Shown here: in pieces, positions 1-8,127 of the stretch
Position numbering within the stretch: position 1 is the stretch's first letter
Layout: every line of letters begins with the position of its first letter
From: CAVTWH01 sp963850915
GTDB taxonomy: Bacteria > Actinomycetota > Actinomycetes > Mycobacteriales > Micromonosporaceae
Reading direction: 5' to 3'
Length of the DNA: 64,000 nucleotides
Assembly: GCA_963850915.1 (NCBI GenBank)
Contig: CAWKND010000012.1
Location: forward strand, 62,001-126,000
Position numbers and translations under genes: made by a program
Notes under the pieces: generated by a model
Databases searched by the model: none
Told to the model about the DNA's origin: nothing
Seen by the model: only the letters and a program-made list of their open reading frames with translations

Positions 1-1
1 C

Positions 2-133
2 GTCGCCGCGCTGACCGCGCTCGCCCCCGAGTTGACCAAGTTCAGCCAGGTACAGGCCGGCCCGCTGACCCAGGTTGCCACCGAATGGAAAGCGATCGTC
101 GCCGCCGCCTCAGCCGACGCCGCCAGCAACTAA
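2..133 (+). CDS. C-terminal fragment of an unidentified protein
   Basis: An open frame enters from the left edge and ends at TAA (131-133), giving the last 43 residues of a protein that ends ADAASN. The composition (Ala, Thr and Gln with few charges) suits an exported or helical tail, but no domain can be recognised from so little. The frame has normal GC-rich codon use, which is why I think it is real. No function is proposed. Confidence 0.5.
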   Translation, partial: VAALTALAPELTKFSQVQAGPLTQVATEWKAIVAAASADAASN

Positions 134-144
134 CGCCGCCGCCC

Positions 145-202
145 CAGGCAGCCGGCACCAGCACAGGCAGCCGGCACAGGCAGCCGACACAGGCAGCCGG
201 CA
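145..202. repeat. short tandem repeat, 13-bp unit
   Basis: The unit CAGGCAGCCGGCA occurs at 145, 164, 177 (one mismatch, CAGGCAGCCGACA) and 190. The flanks CAGCAACTAACGCC (about 125) and CAGCAACTGACGCC (about 205) are also near-copies, so a longer segment including the stop of the first gene was probably duplicated. It lies between a rightward stop and a leftward stop at 257, where repeat growth would be neutral. Confidence 0.7.
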
Positions 203-256
203 CCAGCAACTGACGCCGCCAACCACGGCGACCGGCGCCGCCAGGTGAAGAACAGC

Positions 257-3200
257 TCAGGCGGCGGCGAACCGGGTGGAGCCGGCCGACAGGTCGGGGT
301 GTTCGACGGCGAGCGCCAGTGCGGTCGCCTCCTCCAGGGTCAACTCGGCGCCCTGGGCGTACGCGTGGTCGAAATCCCGGTCACCCAGTGCCGCCCGGAC
401 TGCGGTCTGTCGCGTGGTCCAGTAGCTGGCGTACATGCCGGAGCTGTGCCGCAGCCGGGCGCGTACCGCGTCGGCCGCCCCGAACAGCTGCGCCGCCGTG
501 ACCAGCTCGCCACCGACCGCGCAACGTACCGCGAACGCGGCCACAGTCTCGCAGGCGCGCGAGTGGAACCCGTACCCCATCCGCGAACGCAGCGCGACGT
601 CCAGGTGCTCGTGCGCGGCGACCAGGTCACCCCGCTCCAGCGCCACCATGCCGAGCAGCATGTCCACGGTGCGCCGGCCGCGTACCGCGGGGCGGGCCGC
701 CTCCATCGGGCGGGCCAGCGCGAGTACGTCGGCCGCCTCGTCCAGGGCGCCGCGCTGCCACAGCAGCTGGGCCAGGCAGTACACCGCGAACAGCGCGTCC
801 GCGCCGGCCCCGGCGCGCTGTGCGGTCTCGATCAGCTCCAGCGAACTGCGCTCGGCCTCTTCCCGTTCGCCCAGGTCACACAGGGCCGGACCGCGCCCGG
901 CGAGTACCCGGACGAGCAGCCCGGGCGACTGCGCTGATCGGGCGGCGGCCTCCGCCTGCTGCGAGTAGCGCAGCTCCTCCTCGTGGTCACCGTCGGCGCC
1001 GGCGTTGAGCGAGTGCAGGTGGTAGACGGCGGCCAGGTCGGCGTCGGAGATCTGCTCGCCGGTCTCGGCCAGCCGGTCGTAGAGCCGGGTGAGCCACTGC
1101 CGGCCCTCGCGGGCCAGGCCACGCTCGCGCCACCACTGGTCCATGCCGAGCACCAGGCCGATGCCGGCCAACCCGCTGCCCCGGGTGCTGGCCCAGCTCA
1201 GGCCGGCGCGCAGTTCGGCGACGAGCGGGTCGATGGCGTAGAGAGACAGGATCGCGGGGGTACCGTCGGCGCCCAGCTGCGCCTGGCCCAGCTGGTACCC
1301 GGCCCAGGCCAGGTGCCGGTCGCGTACCCAGCGCTCCTCCCCGGCCGCCACCAGCAGCCGGCCGGCGTACGAGCGGATCGGGTCGAGCAGCCGGTACGTC
1401 ATGCCACCCGGTCCCGGCTCCGCCTGTACCAGTGACTTGTCCACGAGTACGGCCAGCGGGTCCAGTGGATCCTCGTCGAACAGCCACTCCACCATCGCCA
1501 GGTCGACCCGGCCGGCGAAGACCGACAGCCAGCGCAGCAGCCGGCCGGAGCGGGGCCCGAGGGTGCGGTACGACCAGTCGACGGTCGCGTGCAGGGTGGC
1601 GTGCCGGTCGGCCGGATCGGCGCTGCCGCGACCGGCGTCGAGGGTACCGATGACGTCGTCGAGTCGCGCCGCGAGCTGGGCCGGGGAAAGGATGCGCAGC
1701 CGCGCGGCGGCCAGCTCCATGGCGAGTGGCAGCCCGTCCAGCCGGTCGGCGATCCGGGCCAACTCGGCCAGGTCGAACTGGGCGGAGTCGACAGTCCGGC
1801 CGGCAGTGCGCGGCGCCGGCTCGATGGTGGGAGCCACGGCCGGGGGTACCTCCGGAGCAGCGCTGAGCGGCTGCTTACCGGTACCCGCTGGGGCTCGACT
1901 GGCAGCCCGGACCAGGCCGCGCTCCGCGGCGGCGGCGAGTGCGGCGATCCCGGCCGGCCAGGGTGCGCTGCCGGAGGTGACGACCGGCCGGTCCCCGGCT
2001 CGCGGCGGCCGGCCGCCCGGAAGCGGTGCCGGGAACGTACCCGGATGCAGGTGCCCGCGCTTGACCTCGGCGAATCCGGCCCGCGCGCCGAGCGCCGCAC
2101 TGGCCCGGCTGAGCAGGAAACGTACCGCCTCGCTGGGTCGGCCGTCCCCGGCCGGCGCCAGCGACAGCGGCGGGATGCGCCAGACCAGCTCGCCGGGCAG
2201 GCCGAGCGGCTCCCGGCTGGTGGCCAGTACCCGCACCCCGGCACCCGCCGCCAGCAGCGCACCGGTCGTCGCCGCGGCGGCCGGCGAGTGCGCGTCGCAG
2301 GTGTCCAGCAGCAGCAGCATCCGGCGGGTGGCGACGTACTCGACCAGCGTCTCCAGTACCTCGCGCCCCGGCTCCGGACGCAGCCCGAGTACGTCGGCGA
2401 CGGCGGTGGCCACCAGCCCGGGCTCGGCCACCCCGGCCAGGTCCACAAACCACACCCCGTCGGTGTACCGGTCGACCAGCTCACCGGCGAGCTCGACGGC
2501 CAGCCGGGTCTTGCCCGCGCCGCCGGTACCCACCACGGTGACCAGGCGCTGCGCGTTCAGGTGGGTGGCGAGTTCGGCGCGCTCCCGATCACGCCCGATG
2601 AAGCTGGTCACCGGGGCGGGCAGGTTGTGCGCGACGTCCTGCGGGGTACGCGGGCGCGGGAAGTCGCGCGCCAGTCCGCTGTCGACCAGCTGGTAGAGCC
2701 GCTCCCGGCCGTCGAAGCCGCGCAGCCGGTGCAGCCCGAGATCGAGCAGCCAGCCGGCATTCTCCGGCCCGCCACCAACGTCGGCCAGACTGGCGGAGGT
2801 CAAGCCACCGGGGTGCAGCGGCAGGCCGGCGGCGAGCGCGGTGGCGGCCGAGCAGAGCACCTGACCACCGTGCGCGGCAGCGGCGACCCGGGCCGCCCGG
2901 TGTACCTCCGGACTGGTGTACTCGCTGCCGATCGGGCTCGCCGGCCCGGTGTGCAGCCCCATCCGTACCAGCGGACGGGCAGCGGGGCTCGGCCACGGGT
3001 ACCCGGCCAGCGCGCGCTGCGCGGCGGTACAGGCGGCAAGTGCGCCGGCGGCGTCCGGGAACACCACGAAGAGAGCGTCGCCCTCGACCGAGATGGTGGT
3101 ACCCCGCCCCGCGGTCAGGGCTGTGTTCAGCAGCCGCCGGTGCTCGGTGAGTACCGCGCGGTAGCCGTCGCCGAGCACCTGGGCCAACCGGGTGGAGCCC

Positions 3201-3295
3201 TCGATGTCGGTGAAGAGAAATGTCACCTGCCCCTGAGGCAGGCGGACCGGTGATGACACGTCCGAACCTCCGCCCCCCTGGAAGTCGGTCCTCAT
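257..3295 (-). CDS. class III cyclase-like domain fused to an NTPase and TPR-type regulator
   Basis: The 1012-residue protein opens with a class III nucleotide-cyclase fold (about 21-205). Both metal-binding aspartates are present, D30 in FTDIEGS and D73 in EGD, but the purine-specifying lysine position holds S69. A STAND/AAA-like NTPase follows, with Walker A GTGGAGKT (256-263) and Walker B LLLLDTCD (327-334), then the conserved DRLDGLPLAMELAAARLR helix and a long helical TPR-like C-terminus (about 560-1012). Residues about 402-505, between strand and helix of the NTPase core, form a Pro/Ala/Gly-rich insertion that this family normally lacks. Start ATG 3295 has GGGGAG just upstream. It is divergent from the ECF sigma gene. 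Such proteins are signalling ATPases of unknown ligand; cyclase activity is uncertain. Confidence 0.85.
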   Translation of the reverse strand: MRTDFQGGGGSDVSSPVRLPQGQVTFLFTDIEGSTRLAQVLGDGYRAVLTEHRRLLNTALTAGRGTTISVEGDALFVVFPDAAGALAACTAAQRALAGYPWPSPAARPLVRMGLHTGPASPIGSEYTSPEVHRAARVAAAAHGGQVLCSAATALAAGLPLHPGGLTSASLADVGGGPENAGWLLDLGLHRLRGFDGRERLYQLVDSGLARDFPRPRTPQDVAHNLPAPVTSFIGRDRERAELATHLNAQRLVTVVGTGGAGKTRLAVELAGELVDRYTDGVWFVDLAGVAEPGLVATAVADVLGLRPEPGREVLETLVEYVATRRMLLLLDTCDAHSPAAAATTGALLAAGAGVRVLATSREPLGLPGELVWRIPPLSLAPAGDGRPSEAVRFLLSRASAALGARAGFAEVKRGHLHPGTFPAPLPGGRPPRAGDRPVVTSGSAPWPAGIAALAAAAERGLVRAASRAPAGTGKQPLSAAPEVPPAVAPTIEPAPRTAGRTVDSAQFDLAELARIADRLDGLPLAMELAAARLRILSPAQLAARLDDVIGTLDAGRGSADPADRHATLHATVDWSYRTLGPRSGRLLRWLSVFAGRVDLAMVEWLFDEDPLDPLAVLVDKSLVQAEPGPGGMTYRLLDPIRSYAGRLLVAAGEERWVRDRHLAWAGYQLGQAQLGADGTPAILSLYAIDPLVAELRAGLSWASTRGSGLAGIGLVLGMDQWWRERGLAREGRQWLTRLYDRLAETGEQISDADLAAVYHLHSLNAGADGDHEEELRYSQQAEAAARSAQSPGLLVRVLAGRGPALCDLGEREEAERSSLELIETAQRAGAGADALFAVYCLAQLLWQRGALDEAADVLALARPMEAARPAVRGRRTVDMLLGMVALERGDLVAAHEHLDVALRSRMGYGFHSRACETVAAFAVRCAVGGELVTAAQLFGAADAVRARLRHSSGMYASYWTTRQTAVRAALGDRDFDHAYAQGAELTLEEATALALAVEHPDLSAGSTRFAAA

Positions 3296-3512
3296 GATCT
3301 CCCCTGTGGAGGATCTCCGATATCAGGGAAACGGGCTGGTCGCGGCCGTCCGCAGGGCCGATGTCGGCGACCGGCCGAGGGGGGTACCCGGCCAAACGGT
3401 GCGATCCGCGCGGGCCGTACGGGTGAGCCATGTTTCCCGGTACGCGCATGCAACCATTGGCCACCCCGGATACGCCGAAGGAGAGACGGGGACGCGGCGT
3501 GTGGGGGGTCGG

Positions 3513-4031
3513 ATGGGTACCGATACGGATGGCGAGTACACGGCGTACGTCTCTGCCCGGCTGCCCCGGCTGCACCGCACCGCGTACCTCATGTGCGGTG
3601 ACGCGCACCGGGCCGACGACCTGGTACAGGCCACGCTGGTCTCGCTGTACGTCCACTGGCGACGGGCGAGCAGCGCGCACAACCTGGACGGGTACGTGCA
3701 CCGCATCATGACGCACCGCTTCGTCGACGAGAAGCGGCGCCCGTGGTCGCGAGTGGAGCTGCACGCCGAACCGCCCGAGCGCGGTACCGCACCGCCGGAT
3801 GGCGTCGACGAGCGGGACACGGTGGTGGCCGCCCTCCGCCGGATACCACCCGGCCAGCGCGCGGTCATCGTGCTGCGTTACTTCGAGGACCTGTCGGTCG
3901 AGGACACCGCCGCCGCCCTGGGCTGCTCCACCGGCACCGTGAAAAGCCAGTGTGCCCGCGGCCTCGTCGCGCTGCGCACCGCGCTGGGCGACGCACAGAC
4001 GATCACCCCGGGAGGTACCAGTGCTCGCTGA
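3513..4031 (+). CDS. SigE-family ECF RNA polymerase sigma factor
   Basis: This is a compact 172-residue sigma-70 factor. Region 2 includes RTAYLMCGDAHRADDLVQAT and region 4 carries the helix-turn-helix around LSVEDTAAALGCSTGTVKSQ. I chose ATG 3513 because the protein then begins MGTDTDGEYTAYVSARLP, the usual N-terminus of the family; an in-frame GTG at 3501 lies nearer the AAGGAGAG at 3478. The stop overlaps the next gene by 11 bp, so the two are translationally coupled, and the partner is a single-span membrane protein. It therefore probably acts as an envelope- or stress-responsive sigma controlled by its neighbour; the signal is unknown. Confidence 0.9.
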   Translation: MGTDTDGEYTAYVSARLPRLHRTAYLMCGDAHRADDLVQATLVSLYVHWRRASSAHNLDGYVHRIMTHRFVDEKRRPWSRVELHAEPPERGTAPPDGVDERDTVVAALRRIPPGQRAVIVLRYFEDLSVEDTAAALGCSTGTVKSQCARGLVALRTALGDAQTITPGGTSAR

Positions 4032-5226
4032 CGAAGATGTGCGCGCGCTCCTGAACCAGGCGCCCGTACCCCCGACCCGGCTGGGCGTGGACGGGCTGCT
4101 GCACGCCGGCCGGCGCAAGGTACGCCAGCGCCGGCTGACCGCGGCCGGTGGCGTCGCGGCGCTGGTGGTGGCCGTGGTGGCGGTGCTGGTCGGCCCGGCC
4201 GGACTGGCCCGGCACGACGGGAACGCCCCGCTCCCCCCGGCCGTGACACCGAGTCCGGACAACGCCTCTCCGCCGGCCACCAAGCCCGGCGAGTGTCGGT
4301 ACAGCGAACTGGCCGTCCCTCCCGGCGGGCACCTCACGCTCAGCGCGGTCAGCCCGAACGGCCGGTACGTGGGCGGTTCCGGGTACCTACCCGTCGGTCA
4401 GCGGCCGGTCCTGTGGACAGACGGGATACCCCAGGTACTGGGTGACGAGTTCGGCAGCGTGATGGAGGTCAACTCCGCGGGCGTTGTCCTGGTCGACGAC
4501 GAGCTGAGCAACTTCGCCCAGAGCCTGCGGGTCTACAACAGCTCCGGCTCCTATCAGCTCACCGGACCGGCCGGGACGACCTGGACGCAGTTCATCGACC
4601 CTGTGATGAACGAGCGCGGGGACATCGTGGCGGTCGGTGCCGACAACCACGGCGGGACGAGAACGCTCCTGTGGCCGGCCGGCGCGCACACCGGCCAGGT
4701 GCTACCACTCCCCAAGGACGCCGAGGTCAAAGGGATTGCCGACGACGGAACCCTGATCGGCACCCTGTCCGACAGGTGGGCATACCGGTGGGACGCAAAG
4801 GGACACGGCACCCGGCTGAGCGAGCCGGCCGGCTGGTACCGGGCCCGTGCCTACGCCGTACAGGGCGACTGGGTGTTGGGTGAGTTGGTTCGGTACGCGA
4901 CGCCACCCACTGCGCCCCTACCGGCGGATAAGCCCGACGTCGTCCCTGTGCTGTGGAACCTGCGGACCGGCCAGTTCGTCGAGCTACCCCAGATCACCAT
5001 GGGCGTCGCCGTCACGGCATCCGGTCTGGTCCTGGGCTTCCGGGACGACCAGCAGCTACCAGGCACCGACGCACCCGTACTCGTGCAGGGGAGCACGGTG
5101 CGACAGCTCCCGCTCGCCGGCAAGGAGCTGGACGGAATCGGGATGAGTGGCAGTGGACTCGTCATCGCGAACACTCGGATACCGGGCACGAAGGGCGACC
5201 CCCAGCTCAGTACCTGGCAGTGCTGA
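4021..5226 (+). CDS. single-span membrane protein, candidate anti-sigma partner of the ECF factor
   Basis: The GTG start at 4021 has GGAGGT 5 bp upstream and overlaps the sigma gene by 11 bp. The 401-residue product has a short cytoplasmic N-terminus, one membrane segment (about 40-60, GGVAALVVAVVAVLVGPAGLA), a Pro/Ser-rich linker and a large outer domain. That domain holds repeated Trp/Asp-Gly segments (VLWTDGIPQVLGDEF, LLWPAGAHTG, AYRWDAKGHG, VPVLWNLRTG), suggesting a beta-propeller. The gene order sigma then membrane protein is typical of sigma/anti-sigma pairs, but I see no zinc anti-sigma motif in the short cytoplasmic part. The anti-sigma role is inferred from context only. Confidence 0.75.
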   Translation: MLADEDVRALLNQAPVPPTRLGVDGLLHAGRRKVRQRRLTAAGGVAALVVAVVAVLVGPAGLARHDGNAPLPPAVTPSPDNASPPATKPGECRYSELAVPPGGHLTLSAVSPNGRYVGGSGYLPVGQRPVLWTDGIPQVLGDEFGSVMEVNSAGVVLVDDELSNFAQSLRVYNSSGSYQLTGPAGTTWTQFIDPVMNERGDIVAVGADNHGGTRTLLWPAGAHTGQVLPLPKDAEVKGIADDGTLIGTLSDRWAYRWDAKGHGTRLSEPAGWYRARAYAVQGDWVLGELVRYATPPTAPLPADKPDVVPVLWNLRTGQFVELPQITMGVAVTASGLVLGFRDDQQLPGTDAPVLVQGSTVRQLPLAGKELDGIGMSGSGLVIANTRIPGTKGDPQLSTWQC

Positions 5227-5227
5227 A

Positions 5228-5280
5228 CCGGCCGATCAGACCAGACCGTGCGGCCGGTGCGCGGCCACCAGATCGGCCGG
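5228..5280. terminator. long inverted repeat between convergent genes
   Basis: CCGGCCGATC (5228-5237) pairs perfectly with GATCGGCCGG (5271-5280), and the loop contains a second GC-rich stem. It sits between the stop at 5226 and the leftward stop at 5312, so it could end both transcripts. There is no U tract, as is common in actinobacteria. Confidence 0.5.
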
Positions 5281-5311
5281 CACCCAGACCGGGCTGTTGG
5301 CAGACCGGCGG

Positions 5312-5539
5312 CTACGAGCAGCAGCCGCCACCGCAGCAGCCGCCACCGGCACTCGGCGCCGGTGCGGGGGCACCGCCGCTACGCCCGCCGACCAGTCCGG
5401 CCACGGCAACCGTGGAGAGCAGCTTGACGGTGTCGTCGTGCCCGCCGGGGCAGGCGGCAGGGTCGGCGGAGGCGCTCATCGGCCGGTTCACTTCGAAGGT
5501 GTCGCCGCAGGCGCGGCAGCGGTACTCGTAGCGGGGCAT
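5312..5539 (-). CDS. FmdB-family zinc-ribbon protein
   Basis: The 75-residue protein starts MPRYEYRCRACGDTFEV, the FmdB/CxxC regulatory-protein signature. The first CxxC pair is C8/C11. The second knuckle appears as a single cysteine in AACPGGH, with a histidine nearby. The C-terminus is Gly/Ala/Pro-rich and ends in a cluster of four cysteines (GGGCCGGGCCS), which could bind metal. Longer readings upstream of ATG 5539 have no family support. The function is not established for this family; the name comes from a putative regulator in methylotrophs. Confidence 0.85.
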   Translation of the reverse strand: MPRYEYRCRACGDTFEVNRPMSASADPAACPGGHDDTVKLLSTVAVAGLVGGRSGGAPAPAPSAGGGCCGGGCCS

Positions 5540-5596
5540 GCGGCCAGGATACGTGCACCGGAGGCGGCGCGGCAGCACGCTGACAGCCGGCAGTGG

Positions 5597-5602
5597 GATA
5601 CT
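5597..5602 (+). promoter_or_regulatory. -10 element of a probable leaderless promoter
   Basis: GATACT lies 7 bp before the GTG at 5610. There is no ribosome-binding site in the gap, so the transglycosylase mRNA probably starts at or within a base or two of its start codon. Confidence 0.4.
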
Positions 5603-5609
5603 TCCGGGC

Positions 5610-6995
5610 GTGACCGCGGAGGACACCACCGAACAGCGCCCGCAGTCGAGCACCGGCGCGGTACCCCGGCCGCGGCCGGCCGCGCCGGACACCCCGTCCC
5701 GTGGCCGCACGCCGGCCAAACCGCCCCGGCACGCCAAACCGGCAGCCGGGCCGGACGACGCGAAGCCGGCGTCCAGCACTGATGCGACCGCCGGCCACCG
5801 CGGCACGCGGCCCGAGGGCGGCGGCTTCGAGCGCCAGCCGGCAGAAGCCCAGACGGCGGCGGCCGGTGGCGCGAAAACTGCGCGGCTCACCGGGAACGCG
5901 GCCGCCGCGCCGAAGCACGCCGACGACGGCACCGACTCGACCGCGACTCCGCCATCAGCAGACCCGAGGGTCGCTGCGCAGCCGGCGACCGCACCGATGG
6001 CTGCGGTCTCCGACACGAAAATCATGCCGACCACGGGGGTACCCGCGAAGGGTCGGCACGCCAGCGGGCGGCGGCACGGGCTGCACCGCCGGGCGGCCGG
6101 TGCGCTGGGACGCGGGGTCACCGGCGTCGCCATGGGTGGCGTGCAGTCGGTGTGGCGGTTATCGGCCTGGCGGCGTACCCCCGTCGGTGGTTTCGTGGTT
6201 CCGCTCCTGACGTTGCTCGTGGTCGTGGCGCTGGTGGCCGGAGCCGGCGCGACCGCGCAGGCGCTCAGCCACCGCCGGGCGCTGCCGGTCGCCCAGCCGC
6301 AGCCGTCGACGGTGCCCAGCCCGGTCAGCAGCGACCAGGTACCCGAGCCGGGTAACGACCTGCCCACGCCGACCCCGCCGGCGGCGGACCAGCCGCGCCC
6401 CGTCGACGGCCTGACCACCTGGGCGACGCCACTGAGCCCGACGGTCGGCATCTCCGTACCGGCGCTGAAGGCGTACGGCTACGCCCAGCTCAGCCTGGCG
6501 CTGACCAACCCCGGCTGCCACCTGAGCTGGACAACACTCGCCGGCATCGGCAAAGTCGAGTCCGGGCACGGTACGGCCAACGGGGCGACCCTGCAGGCCA
6601 ACGGGGTGGTGACTCCGAAGATCATCGGGCCGGCACTGGACGGTACCGGTGGTCGGACGCTCGTCCGCGACACCGACCTCGGCCACCTCGACGGCGACGC
6701 CACCTACGACCGGGCCATCGGGCCGATGCAGTTCCTGCCGTCCACCTGGGAGACCTACCAGGCCGACGGGGACGGCGACGGGATCCGCGACCCGTCCGAC
6801 CTCAACGACGCGGCACTCGCGGCCGGCAACTACCTGTGCGCCGGCGGTCGCAACCTCACCGATCCGGCCACCTGGTGGGCCGCGATCCTCGCCTACAACG
6901 GGGTACCGGCCTACGCCCAGAGCGTACTCAACGCCGCTGACCAGTACGGCAAGCTCAGCCACACAGCGACCGGCACCCCAGGCAGCGGTACCTGA
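5610..6995 (+). CDS. membrane-anchored lytic murein transglycosylase (MltB/SLT-like)
   Basis: This 461-residue protein cleaves peptidoglycan glycan strands. An N-terminal Pro/Ala/Thr-rich region (about 1-185) precedes one membrane segment (about 195-222, VVPLLTLLVVVALVAGAGA), so the C-terminal domain lies outside. The catalytic glutamate is in GIGKVESGHG, followed by AIGPMQFLPSTWE and the AILAYNG helix typical of the MltB-type fold. I chose GTG 5610 because a -10-like GATACT sits 7 bp upstream and the frame before it is antisense to the FmdB gene. Codon 184 is the rare leucine codon TTA (6159-6161), which makes translation potentially dependent on the bldA tRNA. Confidence 0.88.
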   Translation: MTAEDTTEQRPQSSTGAVPRPRPAAPDTPSRGRTPAKPPRHAKPAAGPDDAKPASSTDATAGHRGTRPEGGGFERQPAEAQTAAAGGAKTARLTGNAAAAPKHADDGTDSTATPPSADPRVAAQPATAPMAAVSDTKIMPTTGVPAKGRHASGRRHGLHRRAAGALGRGVTGVAMGGVQSVWRLSAWRRTPVGGFVVPLLTLLVVVALVAGAGATAQALSHRRALPVAQPQPSTVPSPVSSDQVPEPGNDLPTPTPPAADQPRPVDGLTTWATPLSPTVGISVPALKAYGYAQLSLALTNPGCHLSWTTLAGIGKVESGHGTANGATLQANGVVTPKIIGPALDGTGGRTLVRDTDLGHLDGDATYDRAIGPMQFLPSTWETYQADGDGDGIRDPSDLNDAALAAGNYLCAGGRNLTDPATWWAAILAYNGVPAYAQSVLNAADQYGKLSHTATGTPGSGT

Positions 6996-7093
6996 CGGGC
7001 TGTGACCGACCGTCACCTGGTTTGCCCCGAGCGTGAAGATTCGCTGCACAGCTACTTCCGCTGCACCCTGTTTGTCGGCAAGCTAGACAGGTG

Positions 7094-8113
7094 ATGGTTC
7101 GCGAGTGGGATCCCCGCACCGCACCGTCCGCAGCGGTCGAATCCGTCCTGGCCACGTTGAACGCCGCGGTCACCGTCGATCTGCCGGACGATCCGCCGTG
7201 GCGGCTCGACTCCTTCCGGGAGTACCTGGCCATCACGATGCCCGGTGAACGGCGGATCTCCTGGGTCGCCGAGTCCACGCCCGGCGGCACAGCACACGGC
7301 GAGGAGACCCTCGGCCACGCGAGCATCCTGCTGCTCGACGACATCGGCGTACTGGAGGTCACGGTCCACCCGGACGCCCGGCGCAAGGGGATCGGCCGCG
7401 AACTGGTCGCCGCGGCCACCCGGCGGGCCTTCGCCGAGGGCTTCATGTCGCTCGGCGTCGAAGTCATCGGGGACACCCCCGCGGTCGCCTTCTACGAATC
7501 GCTCGGCTTCCGCTGCGCGTTTGTGGAGATCCGCAACGTACTCAACATGAGCACCGTCGACTGGCAGCGGCTCGACCGGATGGCACACGGCGTCGGCTCC
7601 GGCTACCGCCTGGAGTACTACCCCGGCGGCCCGCCCGAGGAGCTCTACGAGGAATATGCCGAAGCCAAGGAGGTCACCCGCGGCCACTACGACCCGGGCG
7701 ACCTGGAGCTGCGACCCAGCTCCTACGATGCCGAGCGGCTGCGGGCCAGCATCGGCACGCTGCACGCGCGCGGCCTGAAGCCCTACATCGTGCTGGGCAT
7801 CCACGAGCAGACCGGAAAGGTCGCCGGGCTGACCGAAGTGGTCATACCCGCGCAGCGGCCCAGCCGCGCCGACCAGTACGACACGGTGATCGTCCCGGCA
7901 CACCGGGGATACGGGCTGGGCCGGGCACTGAAGGCACGGATGCTCTTCGAGCTGCGCTCCGCCGAGCCACAGCTGCTGGAAGTACAGACCTGGAACGCGT
8001 ACGAGAACGAGCCGCTGCTGAAGGTCAACGCGGAGCTGGGTTTCCAGCCCGACCGGCGCTGGATGGAGTACGAGGTCGAAGTCGCCGACCTCGCCCGCCG
8101 CCTCAGCGACTAG
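7094..8113 (+). CDS. tandem GNAT N-acetyltransferase
   Basis: The 339-residue enzyme contains two GNAT folds, about residues 25-155 and 190-330. Each has an acetyl-CoA loop: RRKGIGRELVAAA in the first half and HRGYGLGRALKARM in the second. Two-domain GNATs of this size include mycothiol synthase, but the sequence is not close enough to name it so, and the acceptor is unknown. ATG 7094 is preceded in frame by GTG 7091; either could be used. The gene is convergent with hemB, and its stop (8111-8113) is only 14 bp from the expected hemB stop. Confidence 0.88.
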   Translation: MVREWDPRTAPSAAVESVLATLNAAVTVDLPDDPPWRLDSFREYLAITMPGERRISWVAESTPGGTAHGEETLGHASILLLDDIGVLEVTVHPDARRKGIGRELVAAATRRAFAEGFMSLGVEVIGDTPAVAFYESLGFRCAFVEIRNVLNMSTVDWQRLDRMAHGVGSGYRLEYYPGGPPEELYEEYAEAKEVTRGHYDPGDLELRPSSYDAERLRASIGTLHARGLKPYIVLGIHEQTGKVAGLTEVVIPAQRPSRADQYDTVIVPAHRGYGLGRALKARMLFELRSAEPQLLEVQTWNAYENEPLLKVNAELGFQPDRRWMEYEVEVADLARRLSD

Positions 8114-8127
8114 TCGGTGGCCGGTGG

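Noticed and set aside
1589..3253. Long plus-strand frame over the cyclase-NTPase gene
   Set aside because: Shadow of the real minus-strand gene; no conserved motif and atypical amino-acid mix.
7052..8127. Novel C-terminal domain of HemB
   Set aside because: The extension is purely antisense to the GNAT gene, and one-base correction restores a normal HemB end.
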